A stretch of 64,000 bases of DNA from Pseudonocardia kunmingensis (GTDB lineage Bacteria > Actinomycetota > Actinomycetes > Mycobacteriales > Pseudonocardiaceae): assembly GCF_006716445.1 (NCBI RefSeq), contig NZ_VFPA01000003.1:496001-560000 (forward strand), given 5' to 3'. The translations under genes and the position numbers were made by a program. Positions 1 to 8,709 of the stretch are shown here, piece by piece; the stretch's first letter is position 1, and the number at the start of each line of letters is the position of its first letter. The notes under the pieces are model-generated. The model searched no databases. It worked only from the letters and a program-made list of their open reading frames with translations, and was not told the DNA's origin.

Positions 1-1248
1 GTGAACGCCTACACGCTCGCGTTCGCGTCGTTGATCCTCACGGCGGGCGCGCTGTCCGACCGGCTCGGCGACCGGCCCGTCTTCGGCAGCGGTGTGGCGC
101 TGTTCACGATCGCCTCCGCGGGCTGCGGCCTCGCTCCCTCCGCCGAGGTGCTCGTCGCCGCCCGGGCGGTCCAGGGGATCGGCGCCGCGGCGATCCTCGC
201 CACCTCCATCTCGCTGCTCGCCCGTTCCTACGACGGCCCGCGCCGCGCCACCGCGATCGGCGCCTGGGTGACGGTCGGCACGCTGGCCGCGAACCTCGGC
301 CCGCTCGTCGGGGGCGTCCTCGTCGACGGCCTCGGCTGGCGCGGGATCTTCCTCGTGAACGTCCCGATCGGCCTCGTCCTGCTGATCGCGCTGCCCGTGC
401 TCGTCCCCGCCCGCTCCGGCCACCCCGCACCCGGGCGCGACCGGCGCCCGGACGTCGGCGGCGTCGCCCTCGCCGTGGCCGGGCTGTTCGCGCTGAACTT
501 CGCCGTGCTCAGCGGCTCCGAACGCGGCTGGCGGGACCCGGCCGTGCTCGGCGCGTCCGGGGTCGCCGTGCTCGCACTGGTGGGCTTCGTCCTGTTGCAG
601 CGGGCGCGGGGCGAGCGGGCGATGTTCGACCTCCGGCTGTTCCGGATCCCGTCCTTCAGCGCCGCGATCGTCCTGAGCCTGCTGACCCGCATGGCCTCCT
701 TCGGCGCCCTGCCCTTCTTCGTGCTGTGGATGCAGGGCCCGCTCGGGCTCTCCGCGACGGCGACGGGGCTGTGCCTGCTGGCGCTCTCGCTGCCGGTCCT
801 CGTGCTGGCATCGCTGAGCGGGCGGCTGCAGCGCGTGCTGTCCGCCCGGGTCCTCATCGCCTCCGGGAACCTCGCTGCTGCGGCCGGCGCGCTGGCACTG
901 CTCGTCGCAATCGGCCCGGGCAGCGGCTGGACCGCGGCGCTGCCCGGGTTCGCCCTGATCGGCGCCGGCGCCGGACTGGTGTTCCCCTCGCTGATGGGGA
1001 TCGCGGTCGGTGTCGTGACGCCGGACCGGGCCGGGATGGCGTCCGGCATGGCGAACACGTTCTTCCCGCTCGGCACGGCCGTCGGAGTGGCCGTCTTCGG
1101 GGTGGTCTCCACCGCGGCCGCCGACGCCGAGGACGCCGTCGTCGCGGGCCTGGACGCCATCGCCGCGTCGATGGCGGCGCTCTGCGCGCTCGGGGTGCTC
1201 GTCGCCCTCACCCTGATCCGGGACTCCGACCGGATCGGCTCGGACTGA
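1..1248 (+). CDS. MFS drug-type exporter (5' end outside window)
   Basis: Proton-driven exporter of the major facilitator superfamily, probably the 14-helix DHA2 (EmrB/QacA-like) group, in the inner membrane. The visible 415 residues open in what should be TM2 and motif A (GALSDRLGDR near residue 17) and carry a motif-C-like GPLVGGVLVDGLGWRGIF stretch. Hydrophobic helices continue to the C-terminus. Family members begin about 40-50 residues earlier, so the GTG at position 1 is probably an internal Val codon and the gene is cut by the window edge. The substrate cannot be told. It converges on the flavin oxidase gene, with a palindromic repeat between the two. Confidence 0.85.
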   Translation: MNAYTLAFASLILTAGALSDRLGDRPVFGSGVALFTIASAGCGLAPSAEVLVAARAVQGIGAAAILATSISLLARSYDGPRRATAIGAWVTVGTLAANLGPLVGGVLVDGLGWRGIFLVNVPIGLVLLIALPVLVPARSGHPAPGRDRRPDVGGVALAVAGLFALNFAVLSGSERGWRDPAVLGASGVAVLALVGFVLLQRARGERAMFDLRLFRIPSFSAAIVLSLLTRMASFGALPFFVLWMQGPLGLSATATGLCLLALSLPVLVLASLSGRLQRVLSARVLIASGNLAAAAGALALLVAIGPGSGWTAALPGFALIGAGAGLVFPSLMGIAVGVVTPDRAGMASGMANTFFPLGTAVGVAVFGVVSTAAADAEDAVVAGLDAIAASMAALCALGVLVALTLIRDSDRIGSD

Positions 1249-1271
1249 CGGGGGGGCGGCGCGGCACGTCC

Positions 1272-1332
1272 GAGGTTCAGGAAAGCCACTTTCATAGACC
1301 TGCAGGACAGCAACGTGGCTTTCCTGAACCTC
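1272..1332. repeat. Palindromic repeat family 1, copy A (terminator-like)
   Basis: Perfect 18-bp inverted arms (1272-1289 and 1315-1332, GAGGTTCAGGAAAGCCAC) around a 25-nt loop. It lies between two convergent genes. A second copy with longer arms sits at 33875-33929, also between convergent genes. It is probably a bidirectional terminator or a dispersed palindromic repeat. Confidence 0.75.
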
Positions 1333-1350
1333 CGGGGCGGACCGCCGCGG

Positions 1351-2523
1351 TCAGCCGAAGCGGTTCGGGTTCGTGAAGCCCAACTCGATCCTCGGCTCTC
1401 GGCCGAGGACCACGTCCGCCAACGCCTCGCCCACCCCCGTGGCGTGCTTGAAACCGTGGCCGCTGCACCCGCCGCCCACCACCAGGCGCGGGTCCGCGCG
1501 CGGGCGCCCCAGCAGGAACTGCCGGTCCGGCGTGCGGGTGATCATGCAGACCGCCGCCCGGGTCGGGGCCGCGCCGAGCCCGGGGACGGCGTCGGGCAGC
1601 AGCCGGGTGAGCACCGCCCAGTCCGCCTCGGAGACCGACCGGTCCACCGCCGCGGCGTCGACCACGGAGAACGCGGAGCCGCCGTCCTCGAGGCCGAGCT
1701 TGACCTCGCCGGCAGGCCCCAGGTCGGCTCCGAGCCCGTGGCCCCAGATGGCGCCCTCGTCGAGCTCACGGATGAAGACCGGGAAACGGTCGAGCGCGAA
1801 CGGCGCCGGGTCGCCCGAGGGCGCGAACCACGTCATCGGCATGCGCACCGCCTCGACGGGGAGGTCCGCGACGAGCGACGAGAGCCACGGACCCGCCGTG
1901 ACGACGACCTGCCCCGCGCGCAGGTTCCGGGCCGCGGTGCGGACGACCACGCCGTCGCCGACGAGCTCGATGCCCTCGACCGCGGTTCCGGTGAGGGTCC
2001 GCGCGCCCGCGGCCACCGCCGCCTCCACCGCGGCGCGGATCGTCTGCTCGGGCCGGACCAGTGCCGCCGTCTTCTCCAGGACCGCGGCGTGGGAGTCCGG
2101 CAGGCTCGCGTGCAGGGGGTACTCCTCCCGCACCCGTCCGGCCTCGAGCAGCTCCACCGGCAGGTCGAACCGCCGGGCCGCCGCCAGCGTGCCCTCGACG
2201 ACGTGCCCGTCCCGCGGCCCGATGAGCAACCCGCCGGTGGGCTCCACGAGCCGCCGCCCGCTCACCTGCGAGAGCTCGGCCCACAGCTCGCCGGACCGCT
2301 GGGCGAGCGGCACCAGTCCGGGGTGTTCCAGGCAGGCCGTCCGGAACATCCGGCTGCCCCCGTGCGACGAGCCGAGCGGGTGCCCCGGGGTGAACCGCTC
2401 GACGCCCACGACGTCGACGCCCGCCGCGGCCAGCCGCCACAGCGTGGACGCGCCCCACGCACCGAGCCCGACGACCACGACGTCCGCGTGCAGGTCGCCG
2501 CCGCTCGTGTCGCCGCCGCTCAC
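1351..2523 (-). CDS. FAD-dependent amine oxidase, N-methyltryptophan/sarcosine oxidase-like
   Basis: 390 residues. Monomeric sarcosine oxidase / N-methyl-L-tryptophan oxidase family (DAO fold), which oxidises N-methyl amino acids with release of peroxide. The N-terminus holds the dinucleotide-binding motif (VVVVGLGAWGASTLWRLA, about residue 14), followed by the FAD-contact stretch GSSHGGSRMFR. Near the C-terminus is GGGCSGHGFKHATGVGE, whose Cys is where this family attaches FAD covalently. The start is a GTG whose GTGA overlaps the stop of the upstream luciferase-like gene, so the pair is translationally coupled. The ORF stays open further upstream, but that part is out-of-frame shadow. The exact substrate is unknown. 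Confidence 0.85.
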   Translation of the reverse strand: MSGGDTSGGDLHADVVVVGLGAWGASTLWRLAAAGVDVVGVERFTPGHPLGSSHGGSRMFRTACLEHPGLVPLAQRSGELWAELSQVSGRRLVEPTGGLLIGPRDGHVVEGTLAAARRFDLPVELLEAGRVREEYPLHASLPDSHAAVLEKTAALVRPEQTIRAAVEAAVAAGARTLTGTAVEGIELVGDGVVVRTAARNLRAGQVVVTAGPWLSSLVADLPVEAVRMPMTWFAPSGDPAPFALDRFPVFIRELDEGAIWGHGLGADLGPAGEVKLGLEDGGSAFSVVDAAAVDRSVSEADWAVLTRLLPDAVPGLGAAPTRAAVCMITRTPDRQFLLGRPRADPRLVVGGGCSGHGFKHATGVGEALADVVLGREPRIELGFTNPNRFG

Positions 2524-3596
2524 GCCACACCCGCCGGCGCGGGGCCGAGCGCCGGGACGACCTGCTCGGCGTACATCCGGACGGCCGCCTCCGCCCGGTC
2601 GGCGGGCAGGTAGCCGGGTGAGAAGACGCAGCTCACGTCGACGTCCCCGAACCACCCGCGGACCGTCGCGAGCTGCTCGGCCACGTCCTGCGGGCGGCCG
2701 GCGAGCACCTTGTTGTCCCGGTGCGACGTCGCGAAGTCGTACTGGCGGACCTTCCCCGCGAGCTGCTCGTACCCGGCGTACGCGCTGCTGCGCACGTCCG
2801 CCCAGCCTGCGACGACGGCCGTCATCTTCGCGATGTAGTTGCGCTCCAGCTCCTCGGCGGTGCGCAGCGCCACGTCGCGGTCGTCGTCGAGGTAGCAGGT
2901 GAACTTGAGCTGGATCTCGGCGTCGCCGGGGTCCCTGCCCGCGGCCGCCCAGGCCTCCCGGTAGGCCGCGAGCATCTCCTGCACCTGCGACCGGGCGGTG
3001 ATCGTCGGGACGACCTGGAGGTGGAAGCCGGACCGGCCCGCCCACTCGCAGGTCTGCGGGCTCATCGCCGAGGCCAGGTAGATCGGCGGATGCGGGCGCT
3101 GCACGGTGCGCGGCAGCGAGGTGATCGGGCCGAACCGGTGGAACCCGTCGTCCACCGTCACGTCCGTCCCGGACCAGAGCGCCCGGCAGGCCTCGACCCC
3201 GGCCGCGAACCGCTCGCGACTGGTGTCGATGTCCACTCCGAACGCCTCGAACTCCGTGGGCAGGAACGCCCGCCCGAAGCCCACGCCGAGCCTGCCGTGC
3301 GAGAGGTTGTCCAGCATCGCGAGCTTGCCGGCGAGCTGGAGCGGGTGGGTGAACGCCGGTATCGACGCCCCGGTGATCAGGCGCAACGTCGTCGTCCGCA
3401 TCGCCGCGGCCGCGAGGAAGGTCACCGGGTCGGGGCTGTAGCCGCCGTAGGGGCCGAGGTAGTGCTCGACGATCTGGACGTGGTCGTAGCCGAGGGACTC
3501 CGCGAGCTCGACGAGCCGCAGGCTCTCGTCGAAGTAGTCGGCGGCGCTCTTCTCCTCGGGGGCCAGGACGGGAAACAGACTCATCCCGTGACGCAT
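2520..3596 (-). CDS. LLM-class flavin-dependent oxidoreductase
   Basis: 358 residues, a full-length bacterial-luciferase-like TIM barrel that uses FMN or F420. Typical family signatures are visible: VEHYLGPYGGYSPDPVTFL near residue 44, LDNLSHGRLGVGFGRAF near residue 95, and a C-terminal segment with AGRPQDVAEQL. First gene of a two-gene operon with the amine oxidase, which begins inside its stop codon. The pair may oxidise an N-alkylated or aromatic amine, but nothing in the sequence fixes the substrate. ATG start with GGAG a few bases upstream. A second Met at residue 5 is a possible alternative start. Confidence 0.85.
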   Translation of the reverse strand: MRHGMSLFPVLAPEEKSAADYFDESLRLVELAESLGYDHVQIVEHYLGPYGGYSPDPVTFLAAAAMRTTTLRLITGASIPAFTHPLQLAGKLAMLDNLSHGRLGVGFGRAFLPTEFEAFGVDIDTSRERFAAGVEACRALWSGTDVTVDDGFHRFGPITSLPRTVQRPHPPIYLASAMSPQTCEWAGRSGFHLQVVPTITARSQVQEMLAAYREAWAAAGRDPGDAEIQLKFTCYLDDDRDVALRTAEELERNYIAKMTAVVAGWADVRSSAYAGYEQLAGKVRQYDFATSHRDNKVLAGRPQDVAEQLATVRGWFGDVDVSCVFSPGYLPADRAEAAVRMYAEQVVPALGPAPAGVA

Positions 3597-3696
3597 CGAT
3601 GCTCCGTTCTCGGGGGAGCCTCCAGCTTCACATGAAAACGACAGTCATTTCTAGTAGTTCCTGGCCCTGCGGGTCCACCCGGGCCGACGTGAGCCG

Positions 3697-3800
3697 GTCG
3701 GACTGGCCAAGATCCGCCGGCGCATCGAGCACGACTACCGCGAGCGCGAGACGGCCTCGGCCTGGACCACTTCGAAGGCCGCAGCTACCTCGGCCGGCAC
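3697..3800 (+). pseudogene. DDE transposase C-terminal scrap
   Basis: The frame reads KIRRRIEHDYRERE, and after a one-base shift DGLGLDHFEGRSYLGR. Together they match the conserved C-terminal block (RIEHDYRE-L-LGLDHFEGR) of IS701/IS4-like DDE transposases. Only about 30 codons remain, with a frameshift in the middle and no start. Remnant of an older insertion. Confidence 0.6.
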
Positions 3801-3920
3801 CAACTCGGGCACGAGAAGGTCTCCATGACGCAGGACAACCACCTCAGCCGGCGGCTGACGAGCCGCCGCACGGCGGATGCGCTCCAGGTTGCAGTCGGCG
3901 ACACAGCCGGCCATAGATGA
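3801..3920 (+). pseudogene. Tyrosine integrase C-terminal remnant (older island)
   Basis: The frame reads QLGHEKVSMTQDN followed by HLSRR, then about 20 residues to a TGA. It is clearly homologous to the end of the larger integrase pseudogene at 9205-9776 (QLGHAKVSMTQDNYFGR). Where that copy has the catalytic Tyr this one has His, and everything upstream is gone. It sits 61 bp before a duplicated tRNA-Asn 3' end, the same order as the integrase and tRNA at 9.2-9.9 kb, which marks it as the right end of an earlier element at the same site. Confidence 0.7.
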
Positions 3921-3981
3921 TGGACACGTGATGTGTCGATCTTGGCGGCGTCCGCGGCTGAAGCCCCTGACCAGGGGCGGA

Positions 3982-4017
3982 GCTCCTCCGACTGGACTCG
4001 AACCAGTAACCCTGCGA
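3982..4017 (-). repeat. att site: duplicated 3' half of tRNA-Asn
   Basis: 36 bp identical to 9882-9917, which cover the 3' part (T arm and acceptor strand) of the intact tRNA-Asn. It lacks the anticodon and 5' half, so it is not a tRNA gene. This is the direct repeat left when an element integrates by its integrase into a tRNA 3' end. Confidence 0.85.
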
Positions 4018-4146
4018 AACAAGATCCACTATTGCGGTCGATGCTGGTCGCCTGGCATCACCTGCCGTGAACTTCGCCAAGCCCCTGGCGAGCCTTCTGT
4101 CCTCGAGCGTCGACTACCGACTTCTGCCGCTCAAAAGGGAAGGTAA

Positions 4147-4380
4147 GACGGGGGCACTGCCGACCACCCTACCCACCTGCCCGCTGCCCACCTCGGGGCT
4201 CGTGCGGCATCCCGTCGACCTGGCGAAGCCCGACCACGCGCCGAGGCGGGGGCAGCCCTCGACGCTATCGCCACCGATGCTCGACATGCTCTGCCCCGGC
4301 TCGGCGTGTGGTAGCCCTCTGGGAGGTCGACGGGGTGCCGCACCCCTCCTCCCCCACCCTGCCCGCGCGGCTGCTCGGCC
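4147..4380. repeat. Structured duplicated repeat, copy 1
   Basis: About 235 bp that recur at 8962-9196 in the same orientation. Each copy contains long inverted arms about 100 bp apart: 4202-4221 (GTGCGGCATCCCGTCGACCT) and 4324-4343. In this copy the second arm has one change, which keeps a G-U-type pair on one strand. No frame is shared convincingly by both copies, so a structured RNA or a miniature mobile element is more likely than a protein. Confidence 0.65.
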
Positions 4381-4579
4381 GGCCATCCCGGAGACCTGCC
4401 CGCCCGGCGAGGGCGATCCCTGTCCTGATCCCCTGACTGTCAGGCACTCGCGAGGCCAGCTTGACTCGGGCCACACACCGCTCCCTGCTCGTCGCGGCGT
4501 CCGTGGCAGTCCAGCCTACTGCACCGCCGTTGTCAGTCAGTTAGTCACTCGCCGCCGCATATCCCGCCGGGGCGAGTTT

Positions 4580-4721
4580 CAGTCCGTATCAACGACCGGA
4601 GCGCCCTCGGCGAGCCTGCTGGACCGCCTCGCAGCCCTTCTTCGCGACGACCTTCATCTCGAAGGCCTCGCCGGTTCCGACTACCTGATGACTGCTCGTC
4701 TTGAGCCAGAACCTGGCAGAT
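4580..4721 (+). pseudogene. Coding-like fragment cut by IS30
   Basis: One frame reads APSASLLDRLAALLRDDL, then HLEGLAGSDYLMTARLEPE, with codon use and residue mix like a real protein. It runs straight into the left end of the IS30 element at 4722. No start is evident, and no continuation can be recognised on the far side of the IS. Family unknown. Confidence 0.3.
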
Positions 4722-5711
4722 TCAGCCAGTCGAAGCATTCGCCTCGACGAGTTCGGTGAATAACTCGGAGGGCTTCTTCCAGTTGTGAATCTTACGGGGT
4801 CTGTCGTTGATGTCGGAAGCCACCATCGCCAAGTATGTCGGATCGGAGGTGATTGTCACACCTTTGGGGAAGTACTCGCGCACGATGCGGTTGAGGTTCT
4901 CGTTGCTGCCGCGCTCCCACGGGCTGTGCGGATGGGCGAAGTACACCGGCAGCCCGGTCGCGGTGATCGTGGCGTGTCGGGCCATCTCCGAGCCGCAGTC
5001 CCAGGTCAGCGAGCGACGGATCTGGTCGGGCAGGCCGTGGGTGGCGGCGATGACCGCGTCACCCACGGTCAACGAGTCACGCCCGGTTAAGGGCACCAGG
5101 ATGAGGAACCGGGAGGTGCGCTCGACCAGCGTCGCGACCGCGGTCTTGCCGCCCTTGCCGATCACGAGGTCCCCCTCCCAATGCCCGGGCACCTGACGGC
5201 CCTCGACCTCGGCCGGGCGGTCGTCGATGTAAACCGGCTCCCGGATCCGCGGCGCCGGCTCGGGGCGCCGCCCGCCCTTGCGGGCCTTACGGCCGGTGCG
5301 CAGGCTGATCAGTTCGCTGGCCAGGGTGGACACCGGCTGGGCGTAGACCCACTGGTAGATCGCCTCGTGAGACACCCGGCAAGCCTGGTCGCTGGCGTAC
5401 TCGACCGGCAACCGGCCCGCGATCGAGGCCGGGGACCACCCGTCGCGCAGCTGCTGACACACCACTGCCCGCAGCCGGGGTGAGCGCTCCACGGCGAACC
5501 GCTTCGGCCGCTCGCGCGCGGCGCACGCCGTGGTGTCCGCGACCACCGCCCGATACCCGCCACGGCCGCCGTGACGGGCCACCTCGCGCGAGATCACCGA
5601 CGCATCGCGCCCGAGCCGCAACCCGATCTCGGTGAACTGCAGGCCCTCGGCCAGGCCACGGGAGATCTCCTCACGATCCGACAACATCAACATCACGCGC
5701 ACGGCGGGCAT
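4722..5711 (-). CDS. IS30-family transposase
   Basis: 329 residues from the ATG chosen here (MPAVRVMLMLSDREEISRG); an upstream TTG would lie in the terminal repeat. The N-terminal helix-turn-helix region reads SDREEISRGLAEGLQFTEIG, then LGRDASVISREVARHGG. The DDE catalytic core shows HWEGDLVIGKGGKTAVATLV (first Asp), LTWDCGSEMARH (second Asp) and HSPWERGSNENLNRIVREYF (Glu). Length and motifs are those of complete IS30 transposases, so this copy may be active. It acts on its own inverted repeats. Confidence 0.92.
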   Translation of the reverse strand: MPAVRVMLMLSDREEISRGLAEGLQFTEIGLRLGRDASVISREVARHGGRGGYRAVVADTTACAARERPKRFAVERSPRLRAVVCQQLRDGWSPASIAGRLPVEYASDQACRVSHEAIYQWVYAQPVSTLASELISLRTGRKARKGGRRPEPAPRIREPVYIDDRPAEVEGRQVPGHWEGDLVIGKGGKTAVATLVERTSRFLILVPLTGRDSLTVGDAVIAATHGLPDQIRRSLTWDCGSEMARHATITATGLPVYFAHPHSPWERGSNENLNRIVREYFPKGVTITSDPTYLAMVASDINDRPRKIHNWKKPSELFTELVEANASTG

Positions 5712-5755
5712 CCTGTCCCACCGAACTCCCAAGATCAAATGCTACGACCGGCTGA
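4722..5755. mobile_element. IS30-family insertion sequence
   Basis: About 1.03 kb with imperfect terminal inverted repeats (16 of 18 match): TCAGCCAGTCGAAGCATT at 4722-4739 and its counterpart at 5738-5755. The transposase gene lies between them, and its stop codon falls within the left repeat. No clear target duplication is visible. Confidence 0.8.
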
Positions 5756-5835
5756 GCCCAAGCCTGGCTTGTCGGCGTGGTCCTGGTGCACCCCCAAACG
5801 TCAAAGGCATCAAGGCCGCCAGAAGGCGGATAATG

Positions 5836-6954
5836 TCATCCCGACCCACAATCACCCGCAGTCGAAGTCGACTCAGCTTCGATCCACAAGTCCCCGTCCT
5901 CCGCAGTTCGCCCGAAGTCGTCTTGCTCAATTGACTCTGGCTGGCCACCCGAGCGCGCTCGCCAAAATCCATTAACATCGCCAAACTCTATGTAGCTAAC
6001 CACCGCATCTGTGTACACCTTCCTCGGAGCGCCAGGATCCGGGGGCACAACCGTATCCCATTCATTGAGCGTAGCGACGTAGAAGTCTTGCATCTCCGCG
6101 GCGTCGAGCACCAGAATCGCGCAAGGCGGAAGTAGATCGACCACTACAGCACCACCACCTTCGATTTCGTCGGCATTGTCAAATACGGTCAGCCCGCCGA
6201 TTTCCCCCTCTTCGCCGACGGCAAGGAGGCGGAAGTGCGTTCCGATGATCGGTACATATGACCGGTTCTGCAGAGTCAACGTGCCATCGTCGTTGTACCA
6301 CCAAGCAACGCGACTTGCATACTCTCTCGCTTCACGTGAAACCTGGATGTTGAATGCGTTAGTTTGTATTAAAAGGGCGACACCGGCGAATACTGCCGCA
6401 AGCGATGTCCCTATCCCCCCTGCAAGTGTGAACCACGCAAGGACCGAGCCGCTCGGGCCACCGCCGCTCGGGCCACCGCCGCTCGGGCCACCGCCGCTCG
6501 GGCCACCGCCGCTCGGGCCACCGCCGCTCGGGCCACCGCCGCTCGGGCCACCGCCGCTCGGGCCACCGCCGCTCGGGCCACCGCCGCTCGGGCCACCGCC
6601 GCTCGGGCCACCGCCGCTCGGGCCACCGCCGCTCGGGCCACCGCCGCTCGGGCCACCGCCGCTCGGGCCACCGCCGCTCGGGCCACCGCCGCTCGGGCCA
6701 CCGCCGCTCGGGCCACCGCCGCTCGGGCCACCGCCGCTCGGGCCACCGCCGCTCGGGCCACCGCCGCTCGGGCCACCGCCGCTCGGGCCACCGCCGCTCG
6801 GGCCACCGCCGCTCGGGCCACCGCCGCTCGGGCCACCGCCGCTCGGGCCACCGCCGCTCGGGCCACCGCCGCTCGGGCCACCGCCGCTCGGGCCACCGCC
6901 GCTCGGGCCACCGCCGCTCGGGCCACCGCCGCTCGGGCCACCGCCGCCACTCAC
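5836..6954 (-). CDS. Membrane protein with 33 GGGPS repeats
   Basis: 372 residues from a GTG start with GAAGG shortly upstream. Residues 4-168 are 33 exact copies of Gly-Gly-Gly-Pro-Ser. A single hydrophobic helix follows (about 171-197, VLAWFTLAGGIGTSLAAVFA and onward), then a non-repetitive domain of about 175 residues. That domain starts AREYASRVAWWYNDDGTLTL and contains QNRSYVPIIGTHFRLL, a pattern like the one-helix membrane proteins of actinobacteria that carry a beta-rich sensory-looking domain. The C-terminal part is poorer in GC than its neighbours, which suggests transfer. No family function is recognised. The repeat would form a long flexible arm on one side of the membrane. Confidence 0.7.
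   Translation of the reverse strand: MSGGGGPSGGGPSGGGPSGGGPSGGGPSGGGPSGGGPSGGGPSGGGPSGGGPSGGGPSGGGPSGGGPSGGGPSGGGPSGGGPSGGGPSGGGPSGGGPSGGGPSGGGPSGGGPSGGGPSGGGPSGGGPSGGGPSGGGPSGGGPSGGGPSGGGPSGGGPSGGGPSGGGPSGSVLAWFTLAGGIGTSLAAVFAGVALLIQTNAFNIQVSREAREYASRVAWWYNDDGTLTLQNRSYVPIIGTHFRLLAVGEEGEIGGLTVFDNADEIEGGGAVVVDLLPPCAILVLDAAEMQDFYVATLNEWDTVVPPDPGAPRKVYTDAVVSYIEFGDVNGFWRARSGGQPESIEQDDFGRTAEDGDLWIEAESTSTAGDCGSG
6451..6945. repeat. 33 perfect 15-bp tandem repeats
   Basis: Unit GCTCGGGCCACCGCC repeated 33 times with no mismatch in 495 bp, in frame inside the membrane protein gene. Absolute identity between units points to recent expansion by slippage, or possibly to an assembler-set copy number. 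The unit is a multiple of three, so all frames stay open through it. Confidence 0.95.
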
Positions 6955-7161
6955 ACTGCCCTTCTCGCGCGCGGTCTAGGTCTTGTTACGCACCGTTCGC
7001 ACGACCCAACACTCGGTATCGCGCTGAGCGGCATGCGGGTGACGCCAAGACCGGACAGGGAAGGAACGGTCGCTAGGTCAACAGGCGAGCGAGACCAGTC
7101 CGACTTGGAGCGGTTTCGTCCCGAACGCGGATCACTGCGGATGCGCAGGCTGCGTCCTCGG

Positions 7162-8567
7162 AGGTGGTGTACGAGTCCCCCGCTGGTGAACGGCGTGGCG
7201 TCGTGAACTGAGACGGCCACCGCGTGATCTTGATGAGTACCGACCAAGGAACTCACCGAGAGGATCACCACGATGGCCGCACCGCACAGTATCGATGTCG
7301 AGGGGTTGTTGGAGCAGCAGCTGCAGGGCGCGTCGCCGGACTTGTTGCGGCAGATGGTCGCCTCGTTCGCGAACGCGATGATGTCCGCCGAGGCCGACGG
7401 AGTCTGCGGCGCCGACTGGGGCGAGCGCAGCCAAGAGCGGGTCAACCGACGCAACGGCTACCGGCCCCGGGAGTGGGACACCCGCGCCGGCACGATCGAG
7501 CTCGCGATCCCCAAGCTGCGTGAGGGCTCCTACTTCCCGGACTGGCTGCTGACCCACCGCCGCCGCGCCGAGCAGGCCCTGGTCACCGTCGTGGCCACCG
7601 CCTACCTACTCGGTGTCTCGACCCGCCGGGTGGAGCGCCTGGCCGAGCAGCTCGGGATCAAGTCGCTGTCCCGCTCGCAGGTCTCGGAGATGGCCACCCA
7701 CCTCGACGCCCAGGTCACCGCGTTCCGCCAGCGGCCCCTCGACCAAGGGCCCTACACCTTCGTCTGGGTAGACGCCCTGGTCGTGAAGGTCCGCGAGGAC
7801 GGCCGCGTGGTCAACGTGCACGCGCTCGTGGCGACCGGGGTGAACGCCGACGGGCACCGCGAGATCCTCGGCCTCGACGTGGCCTCCGCCGAGGACGGCG
7901 CCGGCTGGTTGGCGTTCCTGCGCGGGCTGGTCGCCCGCGGCCTGTCCGGGGTCCAGCTGGTCATCTCCGACGCCCACTCCGGGCTGGTCGCCGCGATCGG
8001 GTCGGCGTTGCCCGGCGCGACCTGGCAGCGGTGTCGCACCCACTACCTGCGCAACCTGCTCACCCAGGTACCCAAGAGCGCGCAGCCGCACATGGCCACC
8101 CAGGTCCGCACCATCTTCGACCAGGCCGACGCCGACGCCGTGGCAGCCCAGTACGACCGCGTCGTCGACGGCCTCGAGCCCAAGTTCCGCGACGCCGCCG
8201 AGCACCTCGAAGCCGCCCGCGCTGACCTGCTCGCCTTCACCGCCTACCCACGTCAGATCTGGCGCCAGATCTGGTCCAACAACCCACAGGAGCGGCTGAA
8301 CAAGGAGATCCGCCGCCGCACCGACGTGGTCGGGATCTTCCCCGGCCGCGAAGCCCTGATCCGCCTCGTCGGCGCAGTGCTGGCCGAGCAAAGCGACGAA
8401 TGGACCGAAGGCCGCCGCTACATGAGCCTGGAACTGCTCACGAAATCCCGCATCCGCATCGTCACCACCGAACCCGACCCCACCACCAGCGAGCCGGTCG
8501 TGACAACCGAAGCACTCACCGCATAACCTTCACCAAGATCACGCGGAGTCGATCTCTTACACCACCT
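7162..8567. mobile_element. IS256-family insertion sequence
   Basis: About 1.4 kb. Terminal repeats are recognisable: AGGTGGTGTACGAGTCC from 7162, matched in reverse by 8551-8567 (12 of the first 14 identical). An inner motif CGCGTGATCTTG also occurs near both ends in opposite orientation. It encloses a complete transposase. Exact ends and target duplication are uncertain. Confidence 0.75.
7273..8526 (+). CDS. IS256-family (mutator-type) transposase
   Basis: 417 residues, full length for the family. The N-terminus has the typical RRNGYRPREWDTRAGTIELA and IPKLREGSYFP blocks. The DDE core shows FVWVDALVVKVREDGRVVN (first Asp), LVISDAHSGLVAAIGSALPG (second Asp) and WQRCRTHYLRNLL. The C-terminal IWSNNPQERLNKEIRRRTDV carries the catalytic Glu. 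ATG with GAGAGGA about 10 bases upstream. No frameshift, so probably functional. Confidence 0.93.
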   Translation: MAAPHSIDVEGLLEQQLQGASPDLLRQMVASFANAMMSAEADGVCGADWGERSQERVNRRNGYRPREWDTRAGTIELAIPKLREGSYFPDWLLTHRRRAEQALVTVVATAYLLGVSTRRVERLAEQLGIKSLSRSQVSEMATHLDAQVTAFRQRPLDQGPYTFVWVDALVVKVREDGRVVNVHALVATGVNADGHREILGLDVASAEDGAGWLAFLRGLVARGLSGVQLVISDAHSGLVAAIGSALPGATWQRCRTHYLRNLLTQVPKSAQPHMATQVRTIFDQADADAVAAQYDRVVDGLEPKFRDAAEHLEAARADLLAFTAYPRQIWRQIWSNNPQERLNKEIRRRTDVVGIFPGREALIRLVGAVLAEQSDEWTEGRRYMSLELLTKSRIRIVTTEPDPTTSEPVVTTEALTA

Positions 8568-8709
8568 TCGCGGACGTGGCCGATGCGCAAGGCCGCCGAG
8601 GCCTCCTCCGACTGGTCGGCGTGCCGGACCGTATGGGGGTCGCGCCGGCCAGTGTCAGGGCTCGTGATGCGTTCGCGCTGGTCGCCGGAGCATCCGTGCC
8701 TGCCAGGGC

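Larger units (their letters stand above)
3597..4721. other. Gene-poor left flank of the tRNA-Asn island
   Basis: No intact gene is present. After the promoter region of the luciferase-like gene this stretch holds a transposase scrap, a tyrosine-integrase C-terminal remnant, a copy of the tRNA-Asn 3' half (att), one copy of a structured duplicated repeat, and a coding-like fragment that ends at the IS30 insertion. Open frames elsewhere in it are high-GC artefacts. Confidence 0.6.

Noticed and set aside
3982..4055. Second tRNA gene
   Set aside because: Only the 3' half of tRNA-Asn is present; no anticodon arm or 5' acceptor strand follows.
6451..6945. Possible CRISPR array
   Set aside because: Head-to-tail 15-bp units without spacers and within a coding frame.
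6411..6950. Minus-strand AAVAR repeat frame
   Set aside because: Another open frame of the same repeat; it ends soon after the repeat without any domain.
6176..6979. Plus-strand frame with PPLGP repeats across the minisatellite
   Set aside because: The 15-bp unit keeps all frames open. Only the minus-strand frame continues into a helix and a protein-like domain with normal codon use.
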